Part shown: positions 1 to 8,314 of the stretch, piece after piece
Position numbering within the stretch: position 1 is the stretch's first letter
Layout: each line of letters opens with the position of its first letter
Origin: Pseudomonas sp. ANT_H12B
Lineage (GTDB): Bacteria > Pseudomonadota > Gammaproteobacteria > Pseudomonadales > Pseudomonadaceae
DNA: 58,571 bases
Assembly: GCF_008369325.1 (NCBI RefSeq)
Contig: NZ_VOBI01000026.1
Span: 1 to 58,571 of the forward strand
Direction of reading: 5' to 3'
The notes under the pieces: generated by a model
What the model was told of the DNA's origin: nothing
What the model saw: only the letters and a program-made list of their open reading frames with translations
The model's database searches: none
Program-made: the position numbers and the translations under genes

Positions 1-66
1 ACCCGCGCTACCGGAACAGTAGTCCTGCACTGCTGCCAGTTTTACTTGCTCTGTGTACTTACCCAT
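1..66 (-). CDS. IS3-family transposase OrfA, N-terminal fragment cut by the window edge
   Basis: Read on the minus strand from the ATG at 66-64, the sequence gives 22 residues beginning MGKYTEQVKLAAVQDYCSGS, which resembles the start of OrfA proteins of IS3-family elements (helix-turn-helix DNA-binding subunit). The reading frame stays open to the window edge, so the rest of the element lies to the left of this window. The start lies just inside a terminal inverted-repeat-like sequence at 71-103, as expected for an insertion sequence. The family call rests on a short peptide and is moderately sure; the exact IS name cannot be given. Confidence 0.65.
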   Translation of the reverse strand, partial: MGKYTEQVKLAAVQDYCSGSAG

Positions 67-70
67 GACA

Positions 71-100
71 CCCCCAAAGGTTGTGTTCAACCTTTGGGGG
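71..100. repeat. Perfect 13-bp hairpin inside the IS end
   Basis: CCCCCAAAGGTTG is followed by the loop TGTT and then its exact complement CAACCTTTGGGGG. The structure lies between the IS terminus and the transposase start codon, so in any transcript entering from outside it could sequester the translation start. Some insertion sequences use this to keep transposase low; for this element that is inference. Confidence 0.8.
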
Positions 101-108
101 TCAGTTCA

Positions 109-127
109 CTCCGCGTGGGAACGATCA
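109..127. repeat. Half of a GATCGTTCCCACGC-type REP palindrome next to the IS
   Basis: CTCCGCGTGGGAACGATCA matches the loop and right arm of the palindrome that is complete at 42278-42384 and 43831-43883 (CCCACGC-TCC-GCGTGGG core). The left arm is missing because the insertion sequence ends five bases earlier. Confidence 0.75.
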
Positions 128-138
128 TCCCGCCAGGC

Positions 139-2538
139 TTAGTTCATCTCCGCTTCAACCCGATCCCGTCCCGCCTGCTTCGCCGCGTAAACGCCTGAGT
201 CCGCTCGCAGCAACAGTGCATCCGCGCCCTCTCCGACTCGCCAACTGGCAATCCCGAAACTCGCGGTCACTGTCCCGACGTCTTCGATCGGTGAGCTGCG
301 TAACGCTTGCCATAACTGCAAGGCCAGGGCATGGGCATGCTCGCCGTTGATATCCGGGCAAAGCACCATGAACTCCTCGCCGCCCAGGCGACAGAACACG
401 TCGGTGCGCCGCAGCCGATGGCCGATGCACTCGCACACCGCCCGCAACACCCGATCCCCCACCGCGTGGCCATGCTGGTCATTGATGCGCTTGAAATGGT
501 CGATATCGAGCATGATCACCGACAACTCGCCGCCACCGCGCTCGACCCGGGCCATTTCGGTGGCCAGGCGTTCCTGGAAATAGCGACGGTTATGAATCCC
601 GGTCAAGGAGTCCGTCACCGACAGTGCCCGCAGCTCTTCTTCCACCCTTTTCAGGTCGGAAATGTCCGAGATGTAGCCGTGCCAGAGCACCCCGCCACCG
701 GGCAGCTCCTCCGGCGTCGCCTCGCCACGAACCCAGCGCAGGCCGCGCAAAGGCAGCTGAACGCGGTATTCCTCGCGCCAGGGGCTGAGGGTGTCCGCCG
801 ACGCCCGGATCGACGCACGGACTCGGGTGGTGTCCTGGGGATGGATCCGCGTGAAAATCACTTCGGCGTTGAACAACAGCACGTCCGGTTCGAGCTCGTA
901 GATCTCGCGAATACCGTCGCTGGCGTAGATCACACTGAAGCGCCCGTCGAATTCCATCTTGAACTGGTAGATCCCGCCGGGCACATGGGCGCTGAGTTTC
1001 TTCAGCAACAGGTCCCGTGCCGCCAAGGCCTCGTGGACCCGTTTGCGCTCGGTGATGTCGATACAGATCGCCAGATGCCCGACCCACAGGCCTTGTTCCT
1101 CGAGTATCGGGGTTGCCAGCATGTTCACTGCCAAATGGCTGCCATCGCTACGGACCAGCGTCCACTCCCGGGCTTCATGACCGCCTTCCTCGCCGCCCTC
1201 GACCAACATCGCCTGACAAGTGGGAATCGGTTTGCCATAACGTGCGCTCAACTCCGCCGAACGCGCCACAAGCTCACGGGGCAGGTGCAGGTTTTCCAGA
1301 GTCATATGGCCGACTACTTCCGCGCTGGCATAACCGAGCATCTGCTCGGCGCCGGCATTGAAGGTGCTGATGATCCCGCGTAAATCCGTGGCGATGATTG
1401 CCACTTGGGTCGCGGCATTCAATACGCCGCGCAACTGGCCATGGGTGCCGCGCAACTCCTGCTCACGGGCGCGGAGCTCTTTAGTCCGCTGTTCTACCAT
1501 CTTGACCGCCCGTTGACGCTGGCTGACCAACACATAGAGCAAGGCACTGAGCAACAGGCTGAGCAAACCGCCCATCACCACCAGGCTGGTCACCGAAGAG
1601 TGGTTGGCTTGCAGGAAGGCTTTACTGGGCTGGATATCGACTTGATAGTCATGGTCGGCAAGCCGCAGCAGCCGCGTCGTGGCCAACTCACTGGGGGCCG
1701 GCGTGTTGGGGGACTCATAAAGCACTTCGTGCTGATCATCTGTGGATAAGTCGAGGATGCGCACCGAAAGGTAGTCACGGCGCGCCTCCGGCAACCCGTC
1801 CGCCAGCAACTGACGCATGCTGATCACCGCCATCACATAACCGTATGGTTTCGTTGCGGCCGCACTCGGACTATTGCGCAGCATGACCGGCGCGACCAGC
1901 AGCACACCTCGCGCATAGGCTGGCTCGATACTCACCAGGTGCATCGGTTGCGACACCGCCATGCCGCCATGCCGGTCAGCCCGTTCAAGCGTGGAACGAC
2001 GCAAGGGCTGGGCCAACAAGTCGTAGCCCAGCGGCGAGCCGAGTTTGCTTTGTGTCTGGCTATAGAGCACCACCACGTACTCATCTCGTTCGGCAGCCAG
2101 TTGCAGCACGCCGTCGGCATTGAGCTCACGAAGGGTGAAATCGGGCAAACCTTCTTCACGCACCTTGCGTTCAAACTCGGCTCGCTCGGCGCCCGTAACC
2201 CGCCGTGCGAACGAGTACGCCTGGGTTCGGTGCAACAGAGGTGCGGTGTAACCGTCGAATTCCCTGCGGGAAACCGAATTGGAATTGGCAAAGAGCCGGC
2301 GCAGCCCATCGAGGCGCTGCTCCTGATCTTCGAAGCGTTCTTCGATACGGCTGTAACGTTCACTGGCCAGCAGTTGGAAACGTTGCCGCAATTGATGGTG
2401 AAACAGATTCAGCGTCGACCAGGCCAACAATCCCGTGAGAATCCCGCCGACGAGCAATACCAGCAGCGCGACCAGCCAGGCCGAGACATCTTCACTGATA
2501 AAACCCAGGATCTTCGGGCGCACGGCGTACAACGACAT
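139..2538 (-). CDS. Membrane-bound diguanylate cyclase (CHASE, two PAS, GGDEF)
   Basis: A 799-residue sensor that should make cyclic di-GMP from GTP at the inner membrane. An N-terminal membrane segment (about residues 18-42) is followed by a periplasmic CHASE-like sensor (about 70-240), a second membrane segment (about 315-338), a short coiled linker, two PAS/PAC modules (about 370-500 and 510-630) and a C-terminal GGDEF domain. The active-site loop reads GGEEF, an accepted active variant. The RRTD stretch five residues before it fits the RxxD inhibitory I-site, so product feedback is likely. No EAL domain follows, so it is a cyclase only. The ligand cannot be told from sequence. It appears monocistronic. 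Confidence 0.88.
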   Translation of the reverse strand: MSLYAVRPKILGFISEDVSAWLVALLVLLVGGILTGLLAWSTLNLFHHQLRQRFQLLASERYSRIEERFEDQEQRLDGLRRLFANSNSVSRREFDGYTAPLLHRTQAYSFARRVTGAERAEFERKVREEGLPDFTLRELNADGVLQLAAERDEYVVVLYSQTQSKLGSPLGYDLLAQPLRRSTLERADRHGGMAVSQPMHLVSIEPAYARGVLLVAPVMLRNSPSAAATKPYGYVMAVISMRQLLADGLPEARRDYLSVRILDLSTDDQHEVLYESPNTPAPSELATTRLLRLADHDYQVDIQPSKAFLQANHSSVTSLVVMGGLLSLLLSALLYVLVSQRQRAVKMVEQRTKELRAREQELRGTHGQLRGVLNAATQVAIIATDLRGIISTFNAGAEQMLGYASAEVVGHMTLENLHLPRELVARSAELSARYGKPIPTCQAMLVEGGEEGGHEAREWTLVRSDGSHLAVNMLATPILEEQGLWVGHLAICIDITERKRVHEALAARDLLLKKLSAHVPGGIYQFKMEFDGRFSVIYASDGIREIYELEPDVLLFNAEVIFTRIHPQDTTRVRASIRASADTLSPWREEYRVQLPLRGLRWVRGEATPEELPGGGVLWHGYISDISDLKRVEEELRALSVTDSLTGIHNRRYFQERLATEMARVERGGGELSVIMLDIDHFKRINDQHGHAVGDRVLRAVCECIGHRLRRTDVFCRLGGEEFMVLCPDINGEHAHALALQLWQALRSSPIEDVGTVTASFGIASWRVGEGADALLLRADSGVYAAKQAGRDRVEAEMN

Positions 2539-2634
2539 AGACGCAACTCAAAACGCCAGGTGCGGGAAAGCCCATTGGCCATGAGTTGAGTTATAGCTAT
2601 TAGCCACTAATTTAACCAGCACAGAAAGAAGCCA

Positions 2635-2658
2635 AGAGCCTTTAAAAATCAAGGCTCT
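2635..2658 (-). terminator. Hairpin after rlmKL
   Basis: AGAGCCTT and AAGGCTCT pair around an 8-base loop just downstream of the rlmKL stop codon. There is no long U run after it on the minus strand, so it is a weak or Rho-assisted terminator candidate. Confidence 0.45.
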
Positions 2659-2680
2659 GTGGATCCAATCAAATTAACTG

Positions 2681-4951
2681 TCAACGAGCCGTGATTTTCC
2701 AGGCACGGTGGATCTTGCCGTTACGGGCAAAGTCCGGGTCGATGGTCTGCGCGGTGATTTCTTCGACCGCGTAACGCTCGGCAAGATTTTCCTCAAGCAC
2801 GAACTTGCGGAAGTTGTTGGAGAAGTACAGCACCCCACCCGGCGCCAGACGCGCCATGGCCAGGTCGATCAGTTGCACCTGATCACGCTGCACGTCGAAG
2901 ATCCCCTCCATGCGCTTGGAGTTGGAGAAGGTCGGCGGATCGATGAAAATCAGGTCGAACTCGTCACGGCAGGCATCCAGCCAGACCATCACATCGCCCT
3001 GTTCCAAGCGGTTCTTGTCAGAGAAACCGTTCAGCGAGAGGTTACGACGCGCCCAGTCCAGATAGGTTTTCGACAGGTCGACGCTGGTAGTGCTGCGCGC
3101 GCCGCCCTTGGCTGCGTGAACACTGGCGGTTGCGGTGTAGCTATACAGGTTGAGGAAGCGCTTGCCCTCGGCCTCTTTCTGGATGCGCATGCGCATCGGC
3201 CGGTGGTCGAGGAACAGCCCGGTGTCGAGGTAGTCGGTGAGGTTCACCAGCAGCTTGACGCCACCTTCGTTGACCTCGACGAACTTGCCCTGAGCAGCCT
3301 GGCGTTCGTACTGCTTGGTGCCGCTCTGGCGCTCGCGACGTTTGACCACCACGCGGTTTTTGTCGATGTTCAAGGCCTGCGGGATGGCCGCCAGGGCATC
3401 GAACATTCGCGCCGACGCTTTTTCCGGATCGATGGATTTCGGCGCGGCGTATTCCTGGACGTGGACCCAATCCTGATACAGGTCGATGGCCATGGAGTAT
3501 TCCGGCATGTCGGCATCGTAGACGCGGTAGCAGTCAATGCCTTCACGCTTGACCCACTTGCCGAGGGCCTTGAGGTTCTTTTGCAGGCGGTTGGCGAACA
3601 TCTGCCCGCCTTCGCTCAATCGCGGCTGCTCAATCACCACCGGTGCCGGTTTGATCGGGTTGCCGTTCTTGTTGTACTTCTCGTACTTGCCCGGCACCAC
3701 GTCGTTGCCTTCGACTTCGACTTCGGCCTGCTCACGCTCGATCTGACGCTGTTCCGGGGTGCGGCGCTCGCCAGTGACGAACTGGTCCGGCGTGACTTTG
3801 ATCAGCAGCAATTTGCACGGCAAGGCGCCGTTCCAGAACGAATACTGTTTGTGGCTGCGGATGCCCATGCGCTTGCCCAGGTCCGGGGCGCCGGTGAATA
3901 CCGCGGCCTCCCAGTTCAGGCAGGCCTGACGCAGACGCTCGCCAAGGTTCTGGTAGAGGTAAAGCAGGCTCGCCTCGTCGCCCAGACGCTCGCCGTACGG
4001 AGGGTTGCAGATCACCAGGCCTTTCTGGTTCTGGTCCGGACGCGGCTCGAAGGTCGCGACTTCGCCCTGGTAGATCTTGATCCACTCGCTCAAGCCGGCA
4101 CGTTCGACGTTGTTGCGACCGGGTTGAATCAGTCGCGGGTCAGCTTCGTAACCGCGAATCCACAGCGGTGGCTTGGCCAGACCGGCAGCGGCGCGGGCGG
4201 TGGCTTCTTCGTGCAGTTTTTTCCACAGCGCCGGGACGTGACCGAGCCACGCCGTGAAGCCCCACTGCTCGCGACGCAGGTTCGGCGCCATGTCGGCGGC
4301 GATCATTGCCGCTTCGACCAAGAACGTACCGACACCGCACATCGGGTCAGCCAGGGCGCCGCCGTCGGCAGCGATGCGTGGCCAGCCGGAACGGATGAGG
4401 ATTGCGGCCGCGAGGTTTTCCTTCAGCGGCGCCGCCCCTTGCTGCAAGCGATAGCCGCGCTGGTGCAGGCTGTGGCCGGACAGGTCGAGGGACAGAATCG
4501 CTTCACCGCGATCCAGACGCAGGTGAATGCGCAGGTCCGGGTTGAGCTTGTCGATGGACGGACGATCGCCCTGCGGAGTGCGCAGTTTGTCGACGATGGC
4601 GTCTTTAACTTTCAAGGCACCGAAATGGGTGTTGTCGATGCCCGAGCCGTGACCGCTGAACTCCACGGCCAGTGTGCCGTCATTGAGCATGTGGTCTTGC
4701 CACTCGATATCGAGCACACCGTGGTAGAGGTCTTCGGCGTCCTTCATCGGGAAACGCTTGAGCACCAGCAGCACCCGGTTCGCCAAACGCGACCACAGGC
4801 ACAGGCGATAAGCGGTTTCCATGGTGGCCATGCCGCGCACGGCGGAGGTGTGCTCACGCGCTTCTTCAAGGCCAAGCCCGACGGCTTCCTCGATGAGCAG
4901 GCCTTCAAGGCCTTTGGGGCAAGTGAGGAAGATTTCGAATTGGTCGGACAT
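2681..4951 (-). CDS. rlmKL: Bifunctional 23S rRNA methyltransferase RlmKL
   Basis: A cytoplasmic enzyme that methylates 23S rRNA at G2445 (RlmL half, N2-methylation) and G2069 (RlmK half, N7-methylation) during large-subunit maturation. The N-terminal half has a THUMP domain and a methyltransferase core with the N-P-P-Y motif (NPPYGER). The C-terminal half is a second SAM-dependent methyltransferase with the DPPTFSNSK motif. The start at 4951 (MSDQFEIFLTCPKG...) is preferred over an in-frame ATG 12 codons upstream, because family members begin close to this conserved segment; this gives 756 residues. An insertion rich in Lys and Glu lies in the linker between halves. The gene stands alone. 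Confidence 0.93.
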   Translation of the reverse strand: MSDQFEIFLTCPKGLEGLLIEEAVGLGLEEAREHTSAVRGMATMETAYRLCLWSRLANRVLLVLKRFPMKDAEDLYHGVLDIEWQDHMLNDGTLAVEFSGHGSGIDNTHFGALKVKDAIVDKLRTPQGDRPSIDKLNPDLRIHLRLDRGEAILSLDLSGHSLHQRGYRLQQGAAPLKENLAAAILIRSGWPRIAADGGALADPMCGVGTFLVEAAMIAADMAPNLRREQWGFTAWLGHVPALWKKLHEEATARAAAGLAKPPLWIRGYEADPRLIQPGRNNVERAGLSEWIKIYQGEVATFEPRPDQNQKGLVICNPPYGERLGDEASLLYLYQNLGERLRQACLNWEAAVFTGAPDLGKRMGIRSHKQYSFWNGALPCKLLLIKVTPDQFVTGERRTPEQRQIEREQAEVEVEGNDVVPGKYEKYNKNGNPIKPAPVVIEQPRLSEGGQMFANRLQKNLKALGKWVKREGIDCYRVYDADMPEYSMAIDLYQDWVHVQEYAAPKSIDPEKASARMFDALAAIPQALNIDKNRVVVKRRERQSGTKQYERQAAQGKFVEVNEGGVKLLVNLTDYLDTGLFLDHRPMRMRIQKEAEGKRFLNLYSYTATASVHAAKGGARSTTSVDLSKTYLDWARRNLSLNGFSDKNRLEQGDVMVWLDACRDEFDLIFIDPPTFSNSKRMEGIFDVQRDQVQLIDLAMARLAPGGVLYFSNNFRKFVLEENLAERYAVEEITAQTIDPDFARNGKIHRAWKITAR

Positions 4952-5481
4952 TGGAATTTCAAAGCCTTTAGCTGAGTGGACCGGCAACGCATTGCCGGCC
5001 CGGTTTTCAATCAGGCGCTTTTCTAAAAGAGCGCCCGCGTGGCACGAAAGTGTGCCGTCCCACCCTTGCTGCTCAGGTTAGAAGAGCTTAGATGCATGGG
5101 CAGATAAAAAAGTTGATGCAACAAAATGTCATAAGTCGACCCTTCGTCGAATAATGCCTCAGCGCAACGCGAGATATTCTCAATAAAGGATTAATACCAT
5201 CATCCAGTGCAGGGCCGATCATACCGGGGTTTGGCCAATAAACACGGGCAAACATCGTGTTACTTATGGCCATACCACCTGAATGGTTACGTCCTTATGA
5301 CAAAACGATCATTCCCTCGATGTGACGCATTGGTTAGAAGTCAATACAGGTTGACGTCGCAACGGCGCCAACACCTTGGCTCGCGACGCCGACAGCGAGC
5401 CCCAACGGCAGAAGTTTTTTCTGCCAGACCTCAATTGAGGTCGACGCGATAAATACAGTCAACAAGTGAGGGCAACACCCT
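4952..5481. other. Intergenic region between rlmKL and rmf
   Basis: About 530 bases with no convincing gene. Small open frames here lack ribosome binding sites and family resemblance. The right-hand third carries three consecutive hairpins described separately; the rest is AT-richer and may hold the rmf promoter, but no clear -35/-10 pair was found. Confidence 0.6.
5378..5442 (+). promoter_or_regulatory. Three tandem hairpins in the rmf 5' leader
   Basis: Three inverted repeats follow one another: GGCTCGC/GCGAGCC (5378-5401, 10-base loop), GGCAGAA/TTCTGCC (5407-5425, loop GTTTT), and the perfect 16-base palindrome GACCTCAATTGAGGTC (5427-5442). They end 39 bases before the rmf start codon, so if transcribed they give a highly structured leader. 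Their role (mRNA stability, post-transcriptional control, or a DNA-level operator for the palindrome) is not known. Confidence 0.6.
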
Positions 5482-5697
5482 ATGAGAAGACTTAAGCGTG
5501 ATCCGTTGGAAAGAGCATTTTTGCGCGGATATCAATATGGCGTTGGTGGCAAATCCCGTGAGCTTTGCCCATTTACTCTACCGTCGGTACGTCAAGCCTG
5601 GATTAACGGCTGGCGAGAAGGACGCGGCGACAACTGGGACGGTATGACCGGCACTGCGGGAATCCATAGACTCAACGAACTTCACGCCGTCGGCTAA
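5482..5697 (+). CDS. rmf: Ribosome modulation factor
   Basis: A 71-residue basic protein of the RMF family that binds 70S ribosomes in stationary phase and helps pair them into inactive 100S dimers. The family hallmark is clear: MRRLKRDPLERAFLRGYQYG at the start, then a segment with RQAWINGWREGR. Full length for Pseudomonas. A GTGAGGG stretch lies upstream as a ribosome binding site. The leader is unusually structured, and a strong terminator follows at 5781, so it is a single-gene unit. Stationary-phase or stringent control is expected from the family, not visible as a defined site. Confidence 0.95.
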   Translation: MRRLKRDPLERAFLRGYQYGVGGKSRELCPFTLPSVRQAWINGWREGRGDNWDGMTGTAGIHRLNELHAVG

Positions 5698-5780
5698 CAC
5701 AGGGCACACACTCCGACACGACAATCTGATTACGTAACGACTTACCACGCACGCCCCATCCGGGCGGCGGGCTCCGGCCC

Positions 5781-5807
5781 AAGGGCTCCTTCGAGGAGCC
5801 CTTTTTT
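5781..5807 (+). terminator. Intrinsic terminator of rmf
   Basis: AAGGGCTCCT and AGGAGCCCTT pair around TCG and run straight into TTTTTT. It separates rmf from the convergent pyrD. Confidence 0.9.
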
Positions 5808-5840
5808 ATGCCTGCTCCCCACACATTCCCCTGCTACAAA

Positions 5841-6860
5841 TCAGCGCAGGGCTGCTATTGCGTCTACGGATTCACGAATCAGCGACGGGCCTTTATAGAT
5901 GAAGCCGGAGTAGATCTGCACCAGGCTCGCACCCGCGGCGATTTTCTCAGCCGCATGCTTGCCTTCGGTAATGCCGCCCACGGCAATGATCGGCAAACGA
6001 CCCGCCAACTCTGCCGCCAGTACCTTCACGGTGTGGGTGCTCTTGTCGCGAACCGGTGCGCCGGACAAGCCACCCGCCTCGTCACCATGCTCCATACCTT
6101 CGACGCCCACGCGACTCAGGGTGGTGTTGGTGGCGATCACCGCGTCCATGCCGGTTTCGATCAGCGCTTGCGCCACTTGAGCGGTTTCTTCATCAGTCAT
6201 GTCCGGTGCGATCTTGATCGCCAGCGGCACGTGTTTACCGTGACGCAGCGCCAGTTCCGCCCGGCGCGTGGCCAGATCGGCGAGCAGTTGCTTGAGCGAG
6301 TCGCCGAACTGCAGGCTGCGCAGGCCCGGGGTATTCGGCGAACTGACGTTGACCGTTACGTAGCTGGCGTGGGCGTAGACCTTGTCGAGGCAGATCAGGT
6401 AATCGTCGACTGCACGCTCAACCGGTGTATCGAAGTTCTTGCCGATGTTGATGCCCAGCACGCCCTTGAACTTGGCCGCCGCCACTCGATCCAGCAGGTG
6501 ATCGACGCCGAGGTTGTTGAAGCCCATGCGGTTGATGATCGCCTCGGCTTCCGGCAGACGGAAAATCCGTGGCTTCGGGTTGCCCGGCTGAGGACGCGGG
6601 GTGATGGTGCCGATTTCGACAAAACCAAAACCCAGTTGCGCAAAACCGTCGATGGCTGCGCCGTTCTTGTCCAGACCAGCCGCCAGACCGACCGGGTTCG
6701 GGAAGTCCAGGCCCATGACGTGCACCGGCATTTTTGCCGGCGCCTTGCACAGCAAGCCGTTGAGGCCCAAACGCCCGCCCGCGCCGATCAGGTCCAGGGA
6801 CAGATCGTGGGAGGTTTCCGGGGAAAGTTTGAACAACAGCTGACGGGCCAGGGTGTACAT
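5841..6860 (-). CDS. pyrD: Dihydroorotate dehydrogenase (quinone), class 2
   Basis: A 339-residue FMN enzyme that oxidises dihydroorotate to orotate in pyrimidine synthesis and passes electrons to the quinone pool at the inner face of the membrane. The amphipathic N-terminus (MYTLARQLLFKLSPE) is the class 2 membrane-docking helix. The NVSSPNTPGLR segment holds the catalytic serine region of class 2 enzymes, and the C-terminal phosphate/FMN loops (AVGGITEG, GASLVQIYSG) are present. Length matches the family. It is divergent from the nasST promoter region and convergent with rmf. Confidence 0.96.
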   Translation of the reverse strand: MYTLARQLLFKLSPETSHDLSLDLIGAGGRLGLNGLLCKAPAKMPVHVMGLDFPNPVGLAAGLDKNGAAIDGFAQLGFGFVEIGTITPRPQPGNPKPRIFRLPEAEAIINRMGFNNLGVDHLLDRVAAAKFKGVLGINIGKNFDTPVERAVDDYLICLDKVYAHASYVTVNVSSPNTPGLRSLQFGDSLKQLLADLATRRAELALRHGKHVPLAIKIAPDMTDEETAQVAQALIETGMDAVIATNTTLSRVGVEGMEHGDEAGGLSGAPVRDKSTHTVKVLAAELAGRLPIIAVGGITEGKHAAEKIAAGASLVQIYSGFIYKGPSLIRESVDAIAALR

Positions 6861-6952
6861 GGGCGGGTTTGACTCTGGGCTACGAAAAGTGGCGGCGATT
6901 ATAGCCGGGCATCGGGGTTGCAGGCGAGGTGCGAGACAAAATCAGCCTGCGA

Positions 6953-6968
6953 TGGCATATGCCTTGCA
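6953..6968 (+). promoter_or_regulatory. Sigma54-type promoter upstream of nasST
   Basis: TGGCATATGCCTTGCA matches the -24/-12 consensus (TGGCAC-N5-TTGCA) with the correct GG-to-GC spacing. Transcription would start near 6979, just before the AACGGC-loop hairpin. This fits NtrC/nitrogen control, though no NtrC site was identified. Confidence 0.75.
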
Positions 6969-6985
6969 CCAACATAGGCATCAGC

Positions 6986-7009
6986 ACTCATGCCAACGGC
7001 GGGATGAGT
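6986..7009 (+). promoter_or_regulatory. ANTAR-type hexaloop hairpin in the nasST leader
   Basis: ACTCATGCC and GGGATGAGT form a stem with one G-G mismatch around the six-base loop AACGGC. The loop has A at position 1 and G at position 4, the features recognised by ANTAR antiterminators. The ten bases CCAACGGCGG are identical to those in the nasA leader. Eleven bases later the terminator arm begins, after the shared box GACAAAGGCGTC. Confidence 0.75.
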
Positions 7010-7020
7010 CGAAAGACAAA

Positions 7021-7072
7021 GGCGTCGTCACCCGGCTTTGCTCGCGCGAGGGCCAGGGACGACGCTTTTTTT
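7021..7072 (+). terminator. Attenuator terminator in the nasST leader
   Basis: GCGTCGTC pairs with GACGACGC, followed by TTTTTTT. The interior contains a smaller CTCGC/GCGAG hairpin. It lies only 15 bases before the nasS start codon, so transcription must read through it to express nasST. Confidence 0.85.
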
Positions 7073-7087
7073 GGAAGGTGTTTAGCC

Positions 7088-8299
7088 ATGAATGAAACCA
7101 CAGCGGGCCCACTGGCCTGGGTCAACGGCAGCGATGCCCCGGAAAAGACCGAAATCAACCTCGGCTTCATGGCCCTGAGTGACTGCGCCTCGGTGGTGGT
7201 CGCCGCCACGCAGGGCTTCGCCCAACCTTATGGCCTGACCCTGAACCTCAAGCGCCAATCGTCCTGGGCCAATTTGCGCGACAAACTGGTCAGCGGCGAG
7301 CTCGACGCTGCCCATAGCCTGTACGGCTTGATCTACGCCGTGCATTTGGGCATCGGCGGAGTGCCCCCCACCGACATGGCCGTGCTCATGGGCCTGAACC
7401 AGAACGGCCAGAGCATCAACCTCTCCCACGGTTTGCAAGGCGTGGGCGTGACCAGTCCTGAAGCACTTCACCTGCACGTGCACCAAAGTCGCCCAAAACT
7501 GACCTTCGCCCAGACATTTCCTACCGGTACTCACGCCATGTGGCTGTATTACTGGCTCGCCAGTCAGGGGATTCATCCGTTGCACGATGTCGACAGCGTG
7601 GTGGTGCCGCCGCCGCAAATGGTCGTGCACCTGCAAGCGGGGCGTATCGACGGCTTCTGCGTCGGCGAGCCGTGGTCTGCCAGCGCGGTGCAGCAGAACC
7701 TGGGTTTCACCATGGCCACAACCCAGACCATCTGGCCCGATCACCCGGAAAAAGTCCTCGGCTGCACCCGCGCCTTTGTCGAGCAATACCCGAACACCGC
7801 TCGTGCCTTGGTGATGGCGGTCCTCGAAGCCAGCCGCTTCATTGAACAAAGCACCGAAAACCGCCGCAGCACCGCGAAACTGTTGAGTGCCCCCGAATTC
7901 CTCGACGCGCCGCTCGACTGCATCGAGCCTAGGTTGCTCGGTGACTACGCCGACGGTCTCGGCAATCGCTGGCAAGACCCGCACGCGCTACGTTTCCATG
8001 GCGACGGCGAGGTCAATCTTCCGTATCTGTCCGATGGCATGTGGTTCATGACCCAGTTCCGCCGCTGGGGTTTGTTGCGCGACGACCCGGACTACCTCGC
8101 GGTAGCCCGGCAGGTCCAACAACTAGACTTATTCCGTGAGGCCGCTACCGCAGTCGGTATAGCCGCCGGGAGTCAGCAAATGCGCAGCAGCCAATTGATC
8201 GACGGCAAGGTCTGGGACGGCTCGGACCCGGCCGGTTACGCCCATAGTTTCAAACTGCACGCCATGAGCGACAGCTCGCACCGATTCGCCAGCCGCTGA
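7088..8299 (+). CDS. nasS: NasS-type nitrate sensor of the NasS-NasT system
   Basis: A 403-residue relative of the periplasmic nitrate-binding proteins NrtA/CmpA, but without a signal peptide, so it acts in the cytoplasm. In the known system it holds NasT inactive and releases it when nitrate or nitrite binds. The start at 7088 is chosen because GGAAGG lies at the right distance and the leader terminator ends just upstream; an earlier in-frame ATG would read through the terminator. Conserved features include INLGFMALSDCAS near the N-terminus and VGEPWSASAV mid-protein. It is followed 15 bases later by nasT, so the two are co-transcribed. Confidence 0.9.
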   Translation: MNETTAGPLAWVNGSDAPEKTEINLGFMALSDCASVVVAATQGFAQPYGLTLNLKRQSSWANLRDKLVSGELDAAHSLYGLIYAVHLGIGGVPPTDMAVLMGLNQNGQSINLSHGLQGVGVTSPEALHLHVHQSRPKLTFAQTFPTGTHAMWLYYWLASQGIHPLHDVDSVVVPPPQMVVHLQAGRIDGFCVGEPWSASAVQQNLGFTMATTQTIWPDHPEKVLGCTRAFVEQYPNTARALVMAVLEASRFIEQSTENRRSTAKLLSAPEFLDAPLDCIEPRLLGDYADGLGNRWQDPHALRFHGDGEVNLPYLSDGMWFMTQFRRWGLLRDDPDYLAVARQVQQLDLFREAATAVGIAAGSQQMRSSQLIDGKVWDGSDPAGYAHSFKLHAMSDSSHRFASR

Positions 8300-8314
8300 C
8301 AGGAGACCACGACT

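Larger units (their letters stand above)
1..103 (-). mobile_element. Right-hand edge of an IS3-family insertion sequence
   Basis: The outer end on the minus strand reads TGACCCCCAAAGGTTG, with the TGA start typical of IS3-family termini, and it is followed at once by the transposase start. The host sequence resumes at 104 with half of a REP-like palindrome. Only this end of the element is visible, so its size and target duplication cannot be measured. Confidence 0.6.

Noticed and set aside
2708..4975. Long open frame opposite rlmKL (755 codons)
   Set aside because: It mirrors the RlmKL gene on the other strand, as often happens in GC-rich genes, and has no family features.
5207..5452. Possible small gene upstream of rmf
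   Set aside because: No ribosome binding site, Arg-rich shadow-like composition, and it runs through the leader hairpins.
6959..6981. Hairpin ATGCCT/AGGCAT as a first ANTAR stem in the nasS leader
   Set aside because: It overlaps the sigma54-type promoter and would not be transcribed; the possible loop CACCAA also lacks A1 and G4.
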